A DNA stretch of 13,807 bases from an uncultured Dysgonomonas sp. (GCF_934668725.1 NZ_CAKUOF010000032.1:1-13807); one strand, 5' to 3'. Positions 1-7,697 are shown, counted from the first letter of the stretch. Numbers and translations are program-made. The notes: generated from the sequence alone by a model not told the origin.

Positions 1-427
1 TTTTAAATAGCTATTGCTAGATAAAAATGGACAGAATTTAATTAAGCTTTTGTCGTTTTAATTTCGTAATATACTGAATATAACCTAAAACATTAGAAGT
101 TAAATCTATGAAATATTTCTCTTAATGTTGCCGAATTTATAAATAAACTAATTATAGATGATTAGTGTTGTTCGCATAAATACATTTATTGTGTATGCTT
201 ACCAAAGCTATAAAAAAAGTTTTTGGATTTTTCCCCAGAGTTTTGAGGTGCAAATGTAGATTTTTTTTTCGATATTTTTTTATTGAAAAATATTTTTTTT
301 ACTGTTTTTTTGTCTAAACTGCCATCTTTCAAACTTGCAATAGAATGTTCTAAACCAGATTGCTAGTCATTCATTATTATATTAAAACAAACGATAATAC
401 TCTAGGTGTAGTTTAAAATATTATTTC
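1..427. other. AT-rich non-coding region left of the efflux locus
   Basis: No reading frame of credible length is present on either strand; the ATGs here run into stops within a few codons. Positions 261-313 are dominated by T runs. Within them, 272-279 can pair with 286-293 (ATATTTTT/AAAAATAT, six-base loop) followed by seven Ts, which could be a weak rightward terminator but contains no G-C pair. A leftward promoter motif at 251-258 suggests that a divergent transcript starts here and leaves the window on the left. This would make the stretch a long leader or a small RNA, but no defined RNA family was recognised. Confidence 0.6.
251..258 (-). promoter_or_regulatory. Candidate leftward Bacteroidota promoter (-7 box)
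   Basis: On the minus strand this reads TACATTTG, a full match to the Bacteroidota -7 consensus TAnnTTTG, and it is followed by C as is common in this phylum. No clear TTTG -33 box is seen 19-21 bases upstream. The next 240 bases leftward contain no open reading frame, so any gene it drives begins beyond the window or is a non-coding RNA. Confidence 0.4.
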
Positions 428-435
428 TATATTTG
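428..435 (+). promoter_or_regulatory. Candidate promoter (-7 box) of the tetR gene
   Basis: TATATTTG matches the Bacteroidota -7 consensus TAnnTTTG in all fixed positions. It lies 36 bases before the tetR ATG. The expected transcription start, a few bases downstream, falls at the edge of the palindrome at 441-456, the classic position for an autorepressor's operator. No good -33 TTTG is visible at the expected spacing. Confidence 0.55.
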
Positions 436-440
436 CCCAG

Positions 441-456
441 TTAACAATTTTGTTAA
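441..456. promoter_or_regulatory. Probable TetR operator, copy 1
   Basis: This is a perfect palindrome, TTAACAA-TT-TTGTTAA. Its central 14 bases plus seven following bases (442-462) recur identically at 1104-1124, before the outer-membrane channel gene. Its position at the predicted start of the tetR transcript, next to a TetR-family gene, makes it the likely binding site for that repressor. The repetition and symmetry are read from the sequence; the protein-DNA pairing is inferred. Confidence 0.7.
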
Positions 457-471
457 ACAGAAAAGTTGATA

Positions 472-1086
472 ATGGAAAAGACAGATATAACTACAGAGCA
501 AACAATTCTCGAAGCAGCAGAGCTAGAGTTCTTGGATAAAGGATTTGCCGGAGCAAAGACTACTGCAATTGCCAAGCGTGCCGGGGTGAATCATGCCATG
601 ATTCATTATTATTTCAGGACAAAGGAAAACTTATTTACAATGGTTTTTCAGCAAAAGATACGTATTCTGGCAGAATCATTTTCGCAATCATTTAATGAGG
701 AACTATCTTTTTTCGACCAATTAAAATTAGCTATAGGTACTCATTTCGATTTTATTGCAGCCAATCCACGTTTGCTATTCTTTGTTTATGGGGAAATAAT
801 CACGAATGACAGGCGAAAGAAAATGCTTGTACAAAGTGTATTTCCTAAACTGAAAGGCATAGTGAAAAGATTGAAGGATGGAATAGATGCTGAAGTGGAA
901 AATGGAACTATTCGTTTTATTCGTCCTACCGAACTGTTAATGAATATAATTGCACTGAATGCGATTACCTTTTTAGCGATGCCTTTGTTGCAGATTATAA
1001 AAAGGAATAATAATGAAGTAGAAAAGCTTTTGAAACAGAGGAGAGAAAACAATATTCAATTTATTATAAATGGATTGAAAATCTGA
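472..1086 (+). CDS. TetR/AcrR-family transcriptional repressor
   Basis: A 204-residue protein of usual TetR length. The N-terminal domain (about residues 9-55) has the classic helix-turn-helix: ILEAAELEF, then a KTT-AIAKRAGV helix pair, then the IHYYFRTKENLF signature. The C-terminal part (about 60-204) is helical and divergent, as expected for the ligand-binding and dimerisation domain, so the inducer cannot be guessed. The ATG at 472 is preferred over an in-frame TTG at 466 because a TTG two codons upstream adds nothing conserved. The gene sits first in the efflux locus and is flanked by two identical palindromes, one at its own promoter and one before the next gene. This points to autoregulation plus control of the pump. 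E. coli CecR, which heads the similar ybhGFSR locus, is a functional analogue; orthology is not claimed. Confidence 0.9.
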   Translation: MEKTDITTEQTILEAAELEFLDKGFAGAKTTAIAKRAGVNHAMIHYYFRTKENLFTMVFQQKIRILAESFSQSFNEELSFFDQLKLAIGTHFDFIAANPRLLFFVYGEIITNDRRKKMLVQSVFPKLKGIVKRLKDGIDAEVENGTIRFIRPTELLMNIIALNAITFLAMPLLQIIKRNNNEVEKLLKQRRENNIQFIINGLKI

Positions 1087-1103
1087 TTTTTTTATAACCA
1101 AAC

Positions 1104-1117
1104 TAACAATTTTGTTA
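1104..1117. promoter_or_regulatory. Probable TetR operator, copy 2, before the channel gene
   Basis: TAACAA-TT-TTGTTA is an identical copy of the palindrome core at 442-455, and the seven bases that follow are also the same. It lies in the 61-base gap between tetR and the outer-membrane channel gene, 30 bases before that gene's ATG. No separate -7 box was found upstream of it. The palindrome itself contains CAATTTTG, one base off TAnnTTTG. So the site could overlap a second promoter, or it could act as a roadblock on transcription arriving from tetR. Confidence 0.65.
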
Positions 1118-1147
1118 AACAGAAGTGTTCGAAAATAGAATGTATAT

Positions 1148-2407
1148 ATGAAGAGACTATTACTTGTTTTGTGCATTATGCTAAGTGGCTATTCGGTTGC
1201 ATATAGTCAATTGACTATAGAGCTGTGCCACGAAAAAGCAAAGAAGAATTATCCTTTGATTAAGAGGTATGGTCTGATAGAGAAAACCAAAGACTATAAC
1301 CTGTCTAATGCAGGTAAAGGTTATTTGCCTCAGTTCTCGATGTCGGCTAAAGCCACTTACCAATCGGATGTTCCGCATTTACCCATATCTGTGCCGGGAG
1401 TTAATATAAGACCATTGAGTCAAGACCAGTACGGAGTTACATTGGATGTTAATCAAACGATCTGGGATGGGGGAGTTATCAGTTCTAAAAAGGAAATGGC
1501 AAAAACAGCTTCTGAAGTAGCTTTAAAACAGCTAGAAGTAAATCTGTATTCGATAAATGATAGGGTTAATCAACTGTACTTCGGCATTCTTTTGCTTGAT
1601 GGAAAGATTAAACAGAACCAATTGTTTCGAGAGGAGCTTGAACGGAACTTTAATCTCATATCGAGTTATATTCATAATGGAGTTGCCAATCAGTCGGATT
1701 TGGATGCCATAAAAGTAGAGCAATTGAAATCAATACAAATTCAGACACAGTTGATTTCAAACAGGAGAGCATATATAGATATGCTGGCCACATTAATTGG
1801 TGAACCAATTGACGAGAATGTGACCATGGAGAAACCGAATACAAGTACCCAGTTGATAACGGGACAAATCGAACGTCCTGAATTACATTTATTCGAGGCA
1901 CAACAAACTGATCTCGAAACACAAAAGAAATTAATAAAGACCGGATATATGCCAAAACTGGGTGTGCTTGCAACAGGTGGATATGGTAGACCCGGTTTGA
2001 ATATGCTGGAAGATAAGTTTGCTGCCTACTATATAGGAGGGGTTCGTCTGTCGTGGAATTTCGGCGGATTATATACCGAGAAAAATGACCGCAGAATTAT
2101 AGAGGCCAGCCAAAGTTCGCTTGCTGCCGAAAAAGAAACATTTCTGTTCAATACCAATCTGCAAGTAACACAAGAGCAGAGCGAAATTAAGAAAAACAGA
2201 GATCTGTTGAAATATGATGATGAAATAATAACCCTCCGCAATAATGTAAAAAAAGCAGCGGAAGTAAAAGTAGCAAATGGAATGCTCACCGTAACAGATC
2301 TTATGCGGGAAATAAATGCAGAGGATTTAGCAAAACAAGATAAAATCCAGCACGAGGTAGAGCTTTTACTATCCATTTATAATTTGAAGTATACAACAAA
2401 TAATTGA
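1148..2407 (+). CDS. TolC-family outer-membrane efflux channel
   Basis: A 419-residue protein with an N-terminal signal peptide: Lys-Arg, then a hydrophobic stretch of about residues 4-15, with probable cleavage near the AYS-Q at 18-21. The mature protein has the outer-membrane efflux protein pattern: an initial LTIELCHEKAKKNYP helix, a strand region with a QTIWDGG-like turn near residue 105, long amphipathic helices, and a second repeat with a GGVRLSWNFGG strand followed by a long helix ending in LLSIYNLKY. It would form the trimeric duct through the outer membrane and periplasm for the pump encoded downstream. The adaptor gene follows after 19 bases, so the two are surely co-transcribed. 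Inclusion of a dedicated channel in the operon is common in Bacteroidota and differs from E. coli, where TolC is shared. The substrate cannot be deduced. Confidence 0.9.
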   Translation: MKRLLLVLCIMLSGYSVAYSQLTIELCHEKAKKNYPLIKRYGLIEKTKDYNLSNAGKGYLPQFSMSAKATYQSDVPHLPISVPGVNIRPLSQDQYGVTLDVNQTIWDGGVISSKKEMAKTASEVALKQLEVNLYSINDRVNQLYFGILLLDGKIKQNQLFREELERNFNLISSYIHNGVANQSDLDAIKVEQLKSIQIQTQLISNRRAYIDMLATLIGEPIDENVTMEKPNTSTQLITGQIERPELHLFEAQQTDLETQKKLIKTGYMPKLGVLATGGYGRPGLNMLEDKFAAYYIGGVRLSWNFGGLYTEKNDRRIIEASQSSLAAEKETFLFNTNLQVTQEQSEIKKNRDLLKYDDEIITLRNNVKKAAEVKVANGMLTVTDLMREINAEDLAKQDKIQHEVELLLSIYNLKYTTNN

Positions 2408-2426
2408 ACGGTTAAGACTGAAATAT

Positions 2427-3332
2427 ATGAGAACTATAAAAACAACATTCCTTTTAGCCATTACATTTTTATTCGTAGCCTGTGGTAGCAAAAACGGAGA
2501 TTATGATGCTTCGGGAATATTCGAGACGACAGAAGTGATTGTTTCTGCGGAAGCTAACGGCAAAATATTAGAACTGAATTTGGAAGAAGGTCAGATGGTA
2601 AATCCCGATGTACCTTTGGGATATATTGACACTACGCAGCTTTACCTCAAAAAGATGCAACTGTTGGCTAGTAATCAGGCGGTGAAAAGTAAACAAACCG
2701 ATGTCCCCCGACAAATTGCAGCGATACAACAACAAATCATAACTCAGAAAAAAGAACGGACACGTTTCGAAAATCTGATAAAATCGAATGCAGCCAATCA
2801 AAAGCAGTTGGACGATATCAATGCACAGATTCTTTATCTCGAAAAACAATTGGCAGCACAGACCGAAGTATTGATGAATTCCAACAGGGGAGTATCAGAA
2901 GAAAGCTTTTCTATGCAGATACAGGTTGCACAGTTGGAAGATCAGATAGCAAAATCGGTAATTAAGAGTCCTATAAAAGGAACTATACTGTCTAAATATG
3001 CGGAACAAGGAGAATTGGCTGTACAAAGCAAAGCCTTATTCAAAGTGGGTGATATCGAAAATATGATTCTCCGTACTTATATTACAGCAAGCCAGTTAAC
3101 ACAATTGAAGGTCGGGCAGGCGGTGAAGGTGTTTTCGGATTTGGGCGAAGCAGATCGAAAAGAATACACGGGTACGGTGGAGTGGGTATCCGACAAAGCC
3201 GAATTTACGCCTAAAACAATACAAACACGTGACGAACGTGCCAATCTGGTGTATGCTGTAAAAATAGCCGTTAAGAACGACGGATATATCAAAAGAGGAA
3301 TGTACGGAGAAATAAAGCTGATAAATCAATGA
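2427..3332 (+). CDS. HlyD-family periplasmic adaptor, probable lipoprotein
   Basis: A 301-residue membrane fusion protein. The N-terminus has a hydrophobic segment ending in the lipobox-like FVAC (Cys19), so the mature protein is probably lipid-anchored; no run of acidic residues marking surface export follows it. The biotinyl-lipoyl-like half (about 30-70, VSAEANGKILELNLEEGQMV) is followed by a long alpha-helical hairpin rich in Gln, Lys and Glu (about 75-165). The second lipoyl half follows (IKSPIKGTILSKYAEQGELA), then a beta-barrel (about 200-300). It should bridge the ABC permeases and the TolC-like channel. It resembles E. coli YbhG in layout and context. Its stop codon overlaps the start of the first ATPase gene (ATGA), suggesting translational coupling. 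Confidence 0.88.
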   Translation: MRTIKTTFLLAITFLFVACGSKNGDYDASGIFETTEVIVSAEANGKILELNLEEGQMVNPDVPLGYIDTTQLYLKKMQLLASNQAVKSKQTDVPRQIAAIQQQIITQKKERTRFENLIKSNAANQKQLDDINAQILYLEKQLAAQTEVLMNSNRGVSEESFSMQIQVAQLEDQIAKSVIKSPIKGTILSKYAEQGELAVQSKALFKVGDIENMILRTYITASQLTQLKVGQAVKVFSDLGEADRKEYTGTVEWVSDKAEFTPKTIQTRDERANLVYAVKIAVKNDGYIKRGMYGEIKLINQ

Positions 3333-4240
3333 TTGCAGTCTCAGTAAAAAATATAAATAAGAAATACGGCGATACTCAAGCCCTGAATAACATCAGCTTT
3401 GAAGTTGAGCAGGGCGAAATATATGGAATAATCGGTCCCGATGGAGCCGGTAAAACATCCTTGTTTCGTATCCTTACCACACTTTTATTGGCTGAAAGTG
3501 GAACAGCCATGGTTGATGGCTTGGATATTGTTAAAGATTACAAGCAAATCCGTAACAGGATAGGATATATGCCCGGAAAATTTTCCCTCTATCAGGATTT
3601 AACAGTGGAAGAGAATCTCGAATTCTTTGCAACTGTTTTTAATACCACAATAAAAGAGAATTATGATCTGATTAAAGATATTTATGTTCAAATAGAGCCA
3701 TTTAAAGATCGTCGGGCGGGAAAACTGTCAGGGGGGATGAAGCAAAAGTTGGCACTTAGTTGTGCTTTAATTCATAAACCGACCGTTCTGTTTCTGGATG
3801 AGCCGACAACCGGTGTCGATCCTGTTTCGCGAAAAGAGTTCTGGGAGATGCTCCGTAAATTGAAAGAGCAAAATATAACGATTTTAGTCTCCACACCGTA
3901 TATGGATGAAGCTATGTTGTGTGATCGTATTGCTTTGATTCAAGAAGGATCTTTTCTTCAGGTCGATACACCACACAATATCATAGAAAGATTTCCCGAA
4001 AAGCTTTGGGCAGTAAAAAGCAATGAGATGTTTAGATTACTCCATGATCTGAGACAGTATGATGGTACCAAAACCTGTTTTACTTTTGGAGAAATGCATC
4101 ATATTACAGTGAAAGACGACCTGAAAATGGTAGATCTTGAAAAGTATTTAAACGAAAAAGGACATCAGGAAATAAAAATAGATGTGATTAAACCCAATAT
4201 CGAAGATTGTTATATGCAATTAGCACAAAATGATGAATGA
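3329..4240 (+). CDS. ABC transporter ATPase 1 (YbhF N-half type; degenerate Q- and H-loops)
   Basis: A 303-residue nucleotide-binding subunit. Walker A is GPDGAGKTS (36-44), the signature is a canonical LSGGMKQ (133-139), Walker B is VLFLDEP with catalytic Glu158, and the D-loop is GVDP. Two elements are altered. The Q-loop glutamine is Gly83 (YMPGKFSLY), and the H-loop histidine is Pro190 (STPYMDEA, codon CCG at 3896-3898). After the core, about 75 residues form a C-terminal extension without a recognised motif. This resembles the first half of the fused YbhF/RbbA-type tandem ATPases. It overlaps the adaptor gene by four bases and the next ATPase gene by eleven, so the pair is probably made at equal levels and works as a heterodimer under the two permeases. 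The altered loops predict weak or no hydrolysis at the site built on its own Walker motifs. Confidence 0.9.
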   Translation: MIAVSVKNINKKYGDTQALNNISFEVEQGEIYGIIGPDGAGKTSLFRILTTLLLAESGTAMVDGLDIVKDYKQIRNRIGYMPGKFSLYQDLTVEENLEFFATVFNTTIKENYDLIKDIYVQIEPFKDRRAGKLSGGMKQKLALSCALIHKPTVLFLDEPTTGVDPVSRKEFWEMLRKLKEQNITILVSTPYMDEAMLCDRIALIQEGSFLQVDTPHNIIERFPEKLWAVKSNEMFRLLHDLRQYDGTKTCFTFGEMHHITVKDDLKMVDLEKYLNEKGHQEIKIDVIKPNIEDCYMQLAQNDE

Positions 4241-4976
4241 ATCTGTAATACATACTGAAAACCTGACTAAGAAATTCGGCACGTTCACGGCTGTCGATAA
4301 TATATCGTTCAGTGTTGATAAAGGTGAGATTTTCGGTTTTTTAGGAGCTAATGGTGCCGGAAAAACTACAGCTATGCGTATGTTGTGCGGATTGAGCCAT
4401 CCGACATCGGGCAAAGGCTTTGTAGCAGGATATAACATTGAGAAAGAATCTGAAAAAGTGAAGAAAAGTATCGGTTATATGAGTCAGAAGTTCTCTTTAT
4501 ACGAAGACCTAAAGGTCTGGGAAAATATCCGCCTGTTTGGAGGAATCTATGGGATGAAAGAAAAACTTATAGCCTCAAAAACAGATGTAATATTAGATGA
4601 GTTGGGCTTTCTGGCGGAGCGTAACACGCTCGTTCGAGAATTACCTCTGGGTTGGAAGCAGAAACTGGCTTTCTCTGTGTCCATATTTCATGAACCGAAG
4701 GTTGTATTTTTGGATGAACCCACAGGAGGTGTTGACCCCGTAACCCGTAGGCAATTCTGGGAGCTTATTTACGCGGCGACCGACAGAGGAATTACAGCCT
4801 TTGTTACTACTCATTATATGGATGAGGCCGAATATTGTAACCGAGTCTCGATTATGGTGGATGGTAAAATTGAGGCTTTGGATACCCCTAAGAATCTGAA
4901 GTTACAATTTGCTGCAGATAGTATGGACGAAGTATTTCGCCAATTAGCCAGAAAAGCAACACGACAAGCAGACTGA
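4230..4976 (+). CDS. ABC transporter ATPase 2 (YbhF C-half type; degenerate signature motif)
   Basis: A 248-residue nucleotide-binding subunit. Walker A is GANGAGKTT (39-47), the Q-loop has Gln86 (YMSQKFSLY), Walker B is VVFLDEP with Glu163, and the H-loop His195 is present (TTHYMDEA). In contrast, the signature motif is ELPLGWKQ (137-144) instead of LSGGxxQ. This complements ATPase 1, which has a good signature but poor Q- and H-loops. In a heterodimer, the site made of this protein's Walker motifs and the partner's LSGGMKQ would be the active one. It lacks the long C-terminal extension of ATPase 1. The start could be the ATG at 4230 or the adjacent one at 4233. The permease gene begins two bases after its stop. 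Confidence 0.9.
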   Translation: MMNESVIHTENLTKKFGTFTAVDNISFSVDKGEIFGFLGANGAGKTTAMRMLCGLSHPTSGKGFVAGYNIEKESEKVKKSIGYMSQKFSLYEDLKVWENIRLFGGIYGMKEKLIASKTDVILDELGFLAERNTLVRELPLGWKQKLAFSVSIFHEPKVVFLDEPTGGVDPVTRRQFWELIYAATDRGITAFVTTHYMDEAEYCNRVSIMVDGKIEALDTPKNLKLQFAADSMDEVFRQLARKATRQAD

Positions 4977-4978
4977 AA

Positions 4979-6088
4979 ATGAAACAATTTCTATCCTTTG
5001 TAAAAAAAGAATTTTATCATATATTTCGTGATACACGAACCATGATGATTATATTGGGTATTCCCATTATACAGATGCTCCTGTTTGGTTTTGCCATAAC
5101 TACTGAGGTGCGTAATGTACAGGTGGCAGTATTTGATCCCTCGAAAGATATTTCAACTGAGCGTATAATCAATCGGTTGGATGCCAGCAAGTATTTTCAT
5201 GTTGTAAAGATGCTGAATAATCCGGATGAAATTAATTCGATCTTTAAAAAAGATCATAATATTAATCTGGTTATTGTATTCGATGAAAATTTCAATCAAA
5301 ACCTCCTGCATACAGGTGAAGCGTCAGTTCAGTTGATTGCCGATGCTACAGACCCCAATCAGGCTACAACTCTTACGGGATACGCTGGTAACATCATAAG
5401 CTCTTATCAACAAGAACTTTTAGAAGGGGCTAAAATTCCGATTCAAATAAAACCTGAGGTCAAGATGCTTTATAATCCACAGATTAAAAGTGCATACAAC
5501 TTTGTTCCCGGAGTAATGGGGCTGATCTTTATGCTGATCTGTGCTATGATGACTTCTATCTCTATTGTTCGTGAAAAAGAAACCGGGACTATGGAAATAT
5601 TATTGGCTTCGCCTGTAAAACCCATCTATATCATTGTGGCGAAAGCAATACCCTACTTTGTAATCTCCATGGTAAATCTTACCACAATACTTTTGTTATC
5701 TGTTTATATTTTGAAAGTGCCGGTAACGGGGAATTTTTATTCACTGATCGGAATTTCTTTACTCTTTATAATGGTGGCATTATCGTTGGGTATACTCATT
5801 TCAACTATTGCTCAGACGCAAGTTGCTGCTATGCTGGTATCGGGTATGGGGATGATACTTCCTGTTATGATTCTGTCGGGGATGATATTTCCTATCGAAA
5901 GTATGCCTGTCATTCTGCAATGGGTCTCGGATATCATTCCGGCAAAATGGTATATATCGGCGGTAAGAAAATTAATGATTCAGGGATTGGGTATTACTTC
6001 TGTATATAAAGAGTTGTTTGTTTTGTTGGGTATGTTTGCCTTTTTAATAACTGTTAGTCTCAAGAAATTTAAAACACGGCTCGATTAA
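4979..6088 (+). CDS. ABC-2 type permease 1 (YbhS/YbhR-like)
   Basis: A 369-residue integral membrane protein of the ABC-2 family, with the larger extracytoplasmic domain of the drug-export subgroup. A cytoplasmic N-terminus (KKEFYHIFRDTRTM) leads into membrane segment 1 (about 21-40). A periplasmic domain follows (about 42-172, beginning VRNVQVAVFDPSKD). Five further membrane segments lie at about 175-198, 221-244, 252-277, 283-306 and 341-362. The conserved cytoplasmic REKETGTMEILLASP segment after segment 2 is the expected contact with the ATPases. It is paralogous to the following gene, and the two should form the heterodimeric membrane core. It is packed tightly against ATPase 2 (two-base gap). 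Confidence 0.9.
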   Translation: MKQFLSFVKKEFYHIFRDTRTMMIILGIPIIQMLLFGFAITTEVRNVQVAVFDPSKDISTERIINRLDASKYFHVVKMLNNPDEINSIFKKDHNINLVIVFDENFNQNLLHTGEASVQLIADATDPNQATTLTGYAGNIISSYQQELLEGAKIPIQIKPEVKMLYNPQIKSAYNFVPGVMGLIFMLICAMMTSISIVREKETGTMEILLASPVKPIYIIVAKAIPYFVISMVNLTTILLLSVYILKVPVTGNFYSLIGISLLFIMVALSLGILISTIAQTQVAAMLVSGMGMILPVMILSGMIFPIESMPVILQWVSDIIPAKWYISAVRKLMIQGLGITSVYKELFVLLGMFAFLITVSLKKFKTRLD

Positions 6089-6100
6089 GGTCGCAGACCT
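6088..6100. repeat. Short palindrome AGGTC-GCA-GACCT, copy 1
   Basis: A five-base-pair stem with a three-base loop, starting on the last base of the permease 1 stop codon. Related palindromes with compensating stem changes lie at 11481-11497 and 12647-12661. It is followed by C and only four Ts, so it is a poor terminator. It occupies the only notable gap in the efflux operon. Confidence 0.5.
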
Positions 6101-6162
6101 CTTTTGCTGCCTTGTCAAGTAAAATATGGATGATTTATTATTGATAACTGATTAATTTACTC

Positions 6163-7275
6163 ATGATAAAATTTCTATTAGAAAAAGAGTTTAAGCAGAT
6201 TCTCAGGAATTCATTTCTACCCAGAATGATTATTGCCATGCCTCTTATGATGATGCTTGTATTTCCATGGGCTGCGAATCAGGAAATAAAAAATTTGCGG
6301 TTAAGTGTTGTGGACAACGATCATAGTGTTTATTCTGAACGTCTGATACAGAAAGTAACAGCTTCAGGATATTTTAATCTGACAAATGTATCGGCGTCCA
6401 ATCAAGAAGCTTTACAAAGTTTAGAGTCCGATAAGGCTGATATAATTTTAGAGCTTCAGCCCAATTTCGAGAAACATTTGATTAAAGAAGGAGTAGCTAA
6501 CGTTATGATTTCGGCTAATGCCGTAAATGGTATGAAAGGAGGTTTAGGCACTGCCTACCTTTCTGCTATATTGCAGGATTATGCTACCGAGATAAGAGAT
6601 GAGTGGAAGCAATCGCCCCTGATGGCTACATTGCCTGTAATAAATATTGTACCTCAAAATCGATTTAATCCTCATCTCGATTATAAAGTCTTTATGGTTC
6701 CTGCAATAATGGTTACGCTTTTGACTATGTTATGCGGCTTTTTGCCTGCATTGAACATTGTAGGTGAAAAAGAAATAGGAACTATCGAGCAGATGAATGT
6801 TACACCTGTTAATAAATTGACGTTTATTTTGGCAAAACTTATTCCTTACTGGACTGTTGGGCTTTTGGCTTTGACCCTTTGTATAACCCTCGCTGCTACG
6901 GTATACGGTTTGATTCCGGCGGGGCGTTTAACTACACTTTACCTATTTGCGAGCTTATATATTCTGGTGGTTTCTGGTTTTGGATTAGTTGTTTCTAACT
7001 ATTCCAATACGATGCAGCAGGCTATGTTTGTCATGTTTTTTTTCATCATGATTTTTATTCTGATGAGTGGTCTCTTCACTCCGATTTCAAGTATGCCTAA
7101 ATGGGCAGAGACCATTACTATATTTAACCCATTGAAGTACTTTATACAAGTGATGAGGATGGTGTATCTTAAAGGAAGTGGTATTACAGACCTTTCTACG
7201 CAGATGATGGCTTTGTGTTGCTTCGCTGTCTTTTTTAATGGTTGGGCTGTATTGAGCTATAGAAAGAGCAGTTGA
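6163..7275 (+). CDS. ABC-2 type permease 2 (YbhR/YbhS-like)
   Basis: A 370-residue protein with the same plan as permease 1: a short cytoplasmic LLEKEFKQILRN start, membrane segment 1 (about 20-38), a periplasmic domain (about 40-172), and five further membrane segments from about 176 onward. The cytoplasmic GEKEIGTIEQMNVTP segment (about 201-215) corresponds to REKETGTMEILLASP in permease 1. The two are clearly paralogues at matching length, which fits a heterodimer. A gap of 74 bases separates it from permease 1, unlike the overlaps or tiny gaps between most upstream genes. No TAnnTTTG box is seen in the gap, so it is most likely still part of the operon. The operon ends 16 bases later at a strong hairpin. 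Confidence 0.9.
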   Translation: MIKFLLEKEFKQILRNSFLPRMIIAMPLMMMLVFPWAANQEIKNLRLSVVDNDHSVYSERLIQKVTASGYFNLTNVSASNQEALQSLESDKADIILELQPNFEKHLIKEGVANVMISANAVNGMKGGLGTAYLSAILQDYATEIRDEWKQSPLMATLPVINIVPQNRFNPHLDYKVFMVPAIMVTLLTMLCGFLPALNIVGEKEIGTIEQMNVTPVNKLTFILAKLIPYWTVGLLALTLCITLAATVYGLIPAGRLTTLYLFASLYILVVSGFGLVVSNYSNTMQQAMFVMFFFIMIFILMSGLFTPISSMPKWAETITIFNPLKYFIQVMRMVYLKGSGITDLSTQMMALCCFAVFFNGWAVLSYRKSS

Positions 7276-7291
7276 AATAGATATAATATAA

Positions 7292-7321
7292 AAAAAGCGA
7301 CTAATTTATTAGTCGCTTTTT
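7292..7321. terminator. Bidirectional terminator between efflux operon and trxA
   Basis: A hairpin of 13 base pairs (AAAAAGCGACTAA, 7292-7304, with 7309-7321) around a TTTA loop. The A run on one side and T run on the other let it work in both directions. It lies 17 bases after the permease 2 stop and 22 bases beyond the trxA stop, between convergent genes. Confidence 0.9.
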
Positions 7322-7342
7322 ATTCTTTTAGTAATATATAAA

Positions 7343-7660
7343 TTACTGTAATTGCTTATCAATTTTTTCTACTAAAGCCGATTTTTGTGCTGCTCCAACT
7401 TGTTTATCAACTATTTCTCCATTTTTGAAGAATAGAATTGTAGGAATGTTACGGATACCAAATTTAGAAGTAATCTCGTCATTGTTATCAACATCTACTT
7501 TTCCTACTATAACTTTGTCTGCATAGTCAACTGCCAATTCTTCTACGATTGGACCTACCATGCGACATGGACCACACCATTCTGCCCAAAAATCAACCAC
7601 GACCAATTTGTCTGATTTTAAAACTTCTTCGAAAGTTGCATCTGTAATTTCAAGTGCCAT
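7343..7660 (-). CDS. trxA: Thioredoxin
   Basis: A 105-residue single-domain thioredoxin of standard length, cytoplasmic because no signal peptide is present. The redox active site WCGPC occupies residues 28-32, preceded by the usual VVVDFWAEW strand. The cis-proline is Pro73 in NIPTILFF, and the fold ends with KNGEIVDKQVGAAQKSALVEKI. It reduces disulfides in cytosolic proteins such as ribonucleotide reductase, using thioredoxin reductase. It lies 70 bases downstream of dnaE on the same strand. A -7-like motif in that gap suggests its own promoter in addition to any read-through. Confidence 0.97.
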   Translation of the reverse strand: MALEITDATFEEVLKSDKLVVVDFWAEWCGPCRMVGPIVEELAVDYADKVIVGKVDVDNNDEITSKFGIRNIPTILFFKNGEIVDKQVGAAQKSALVEKIDKQLQ

Positions 7661-7697
7661 ACTACTAATGTTTATTATGTTTCTTTTAATTTTATAA

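Noticed and set aside
174..190. Palindrome ATAAAT-AC-ATTTAT-like in the left intergenic region
   Set aside because: Simple AT symmetry in an AT-rich stretch, not repeated elsewhere in the window and not tied to a promoter or gene.
272..300. AT-only hairpin followed by Ts as a terminator
   Set aside because: The stem has no G-C pairs and lies in a T-rich tract where such pairing arises by chance; it is noted only within the intergenic entry.
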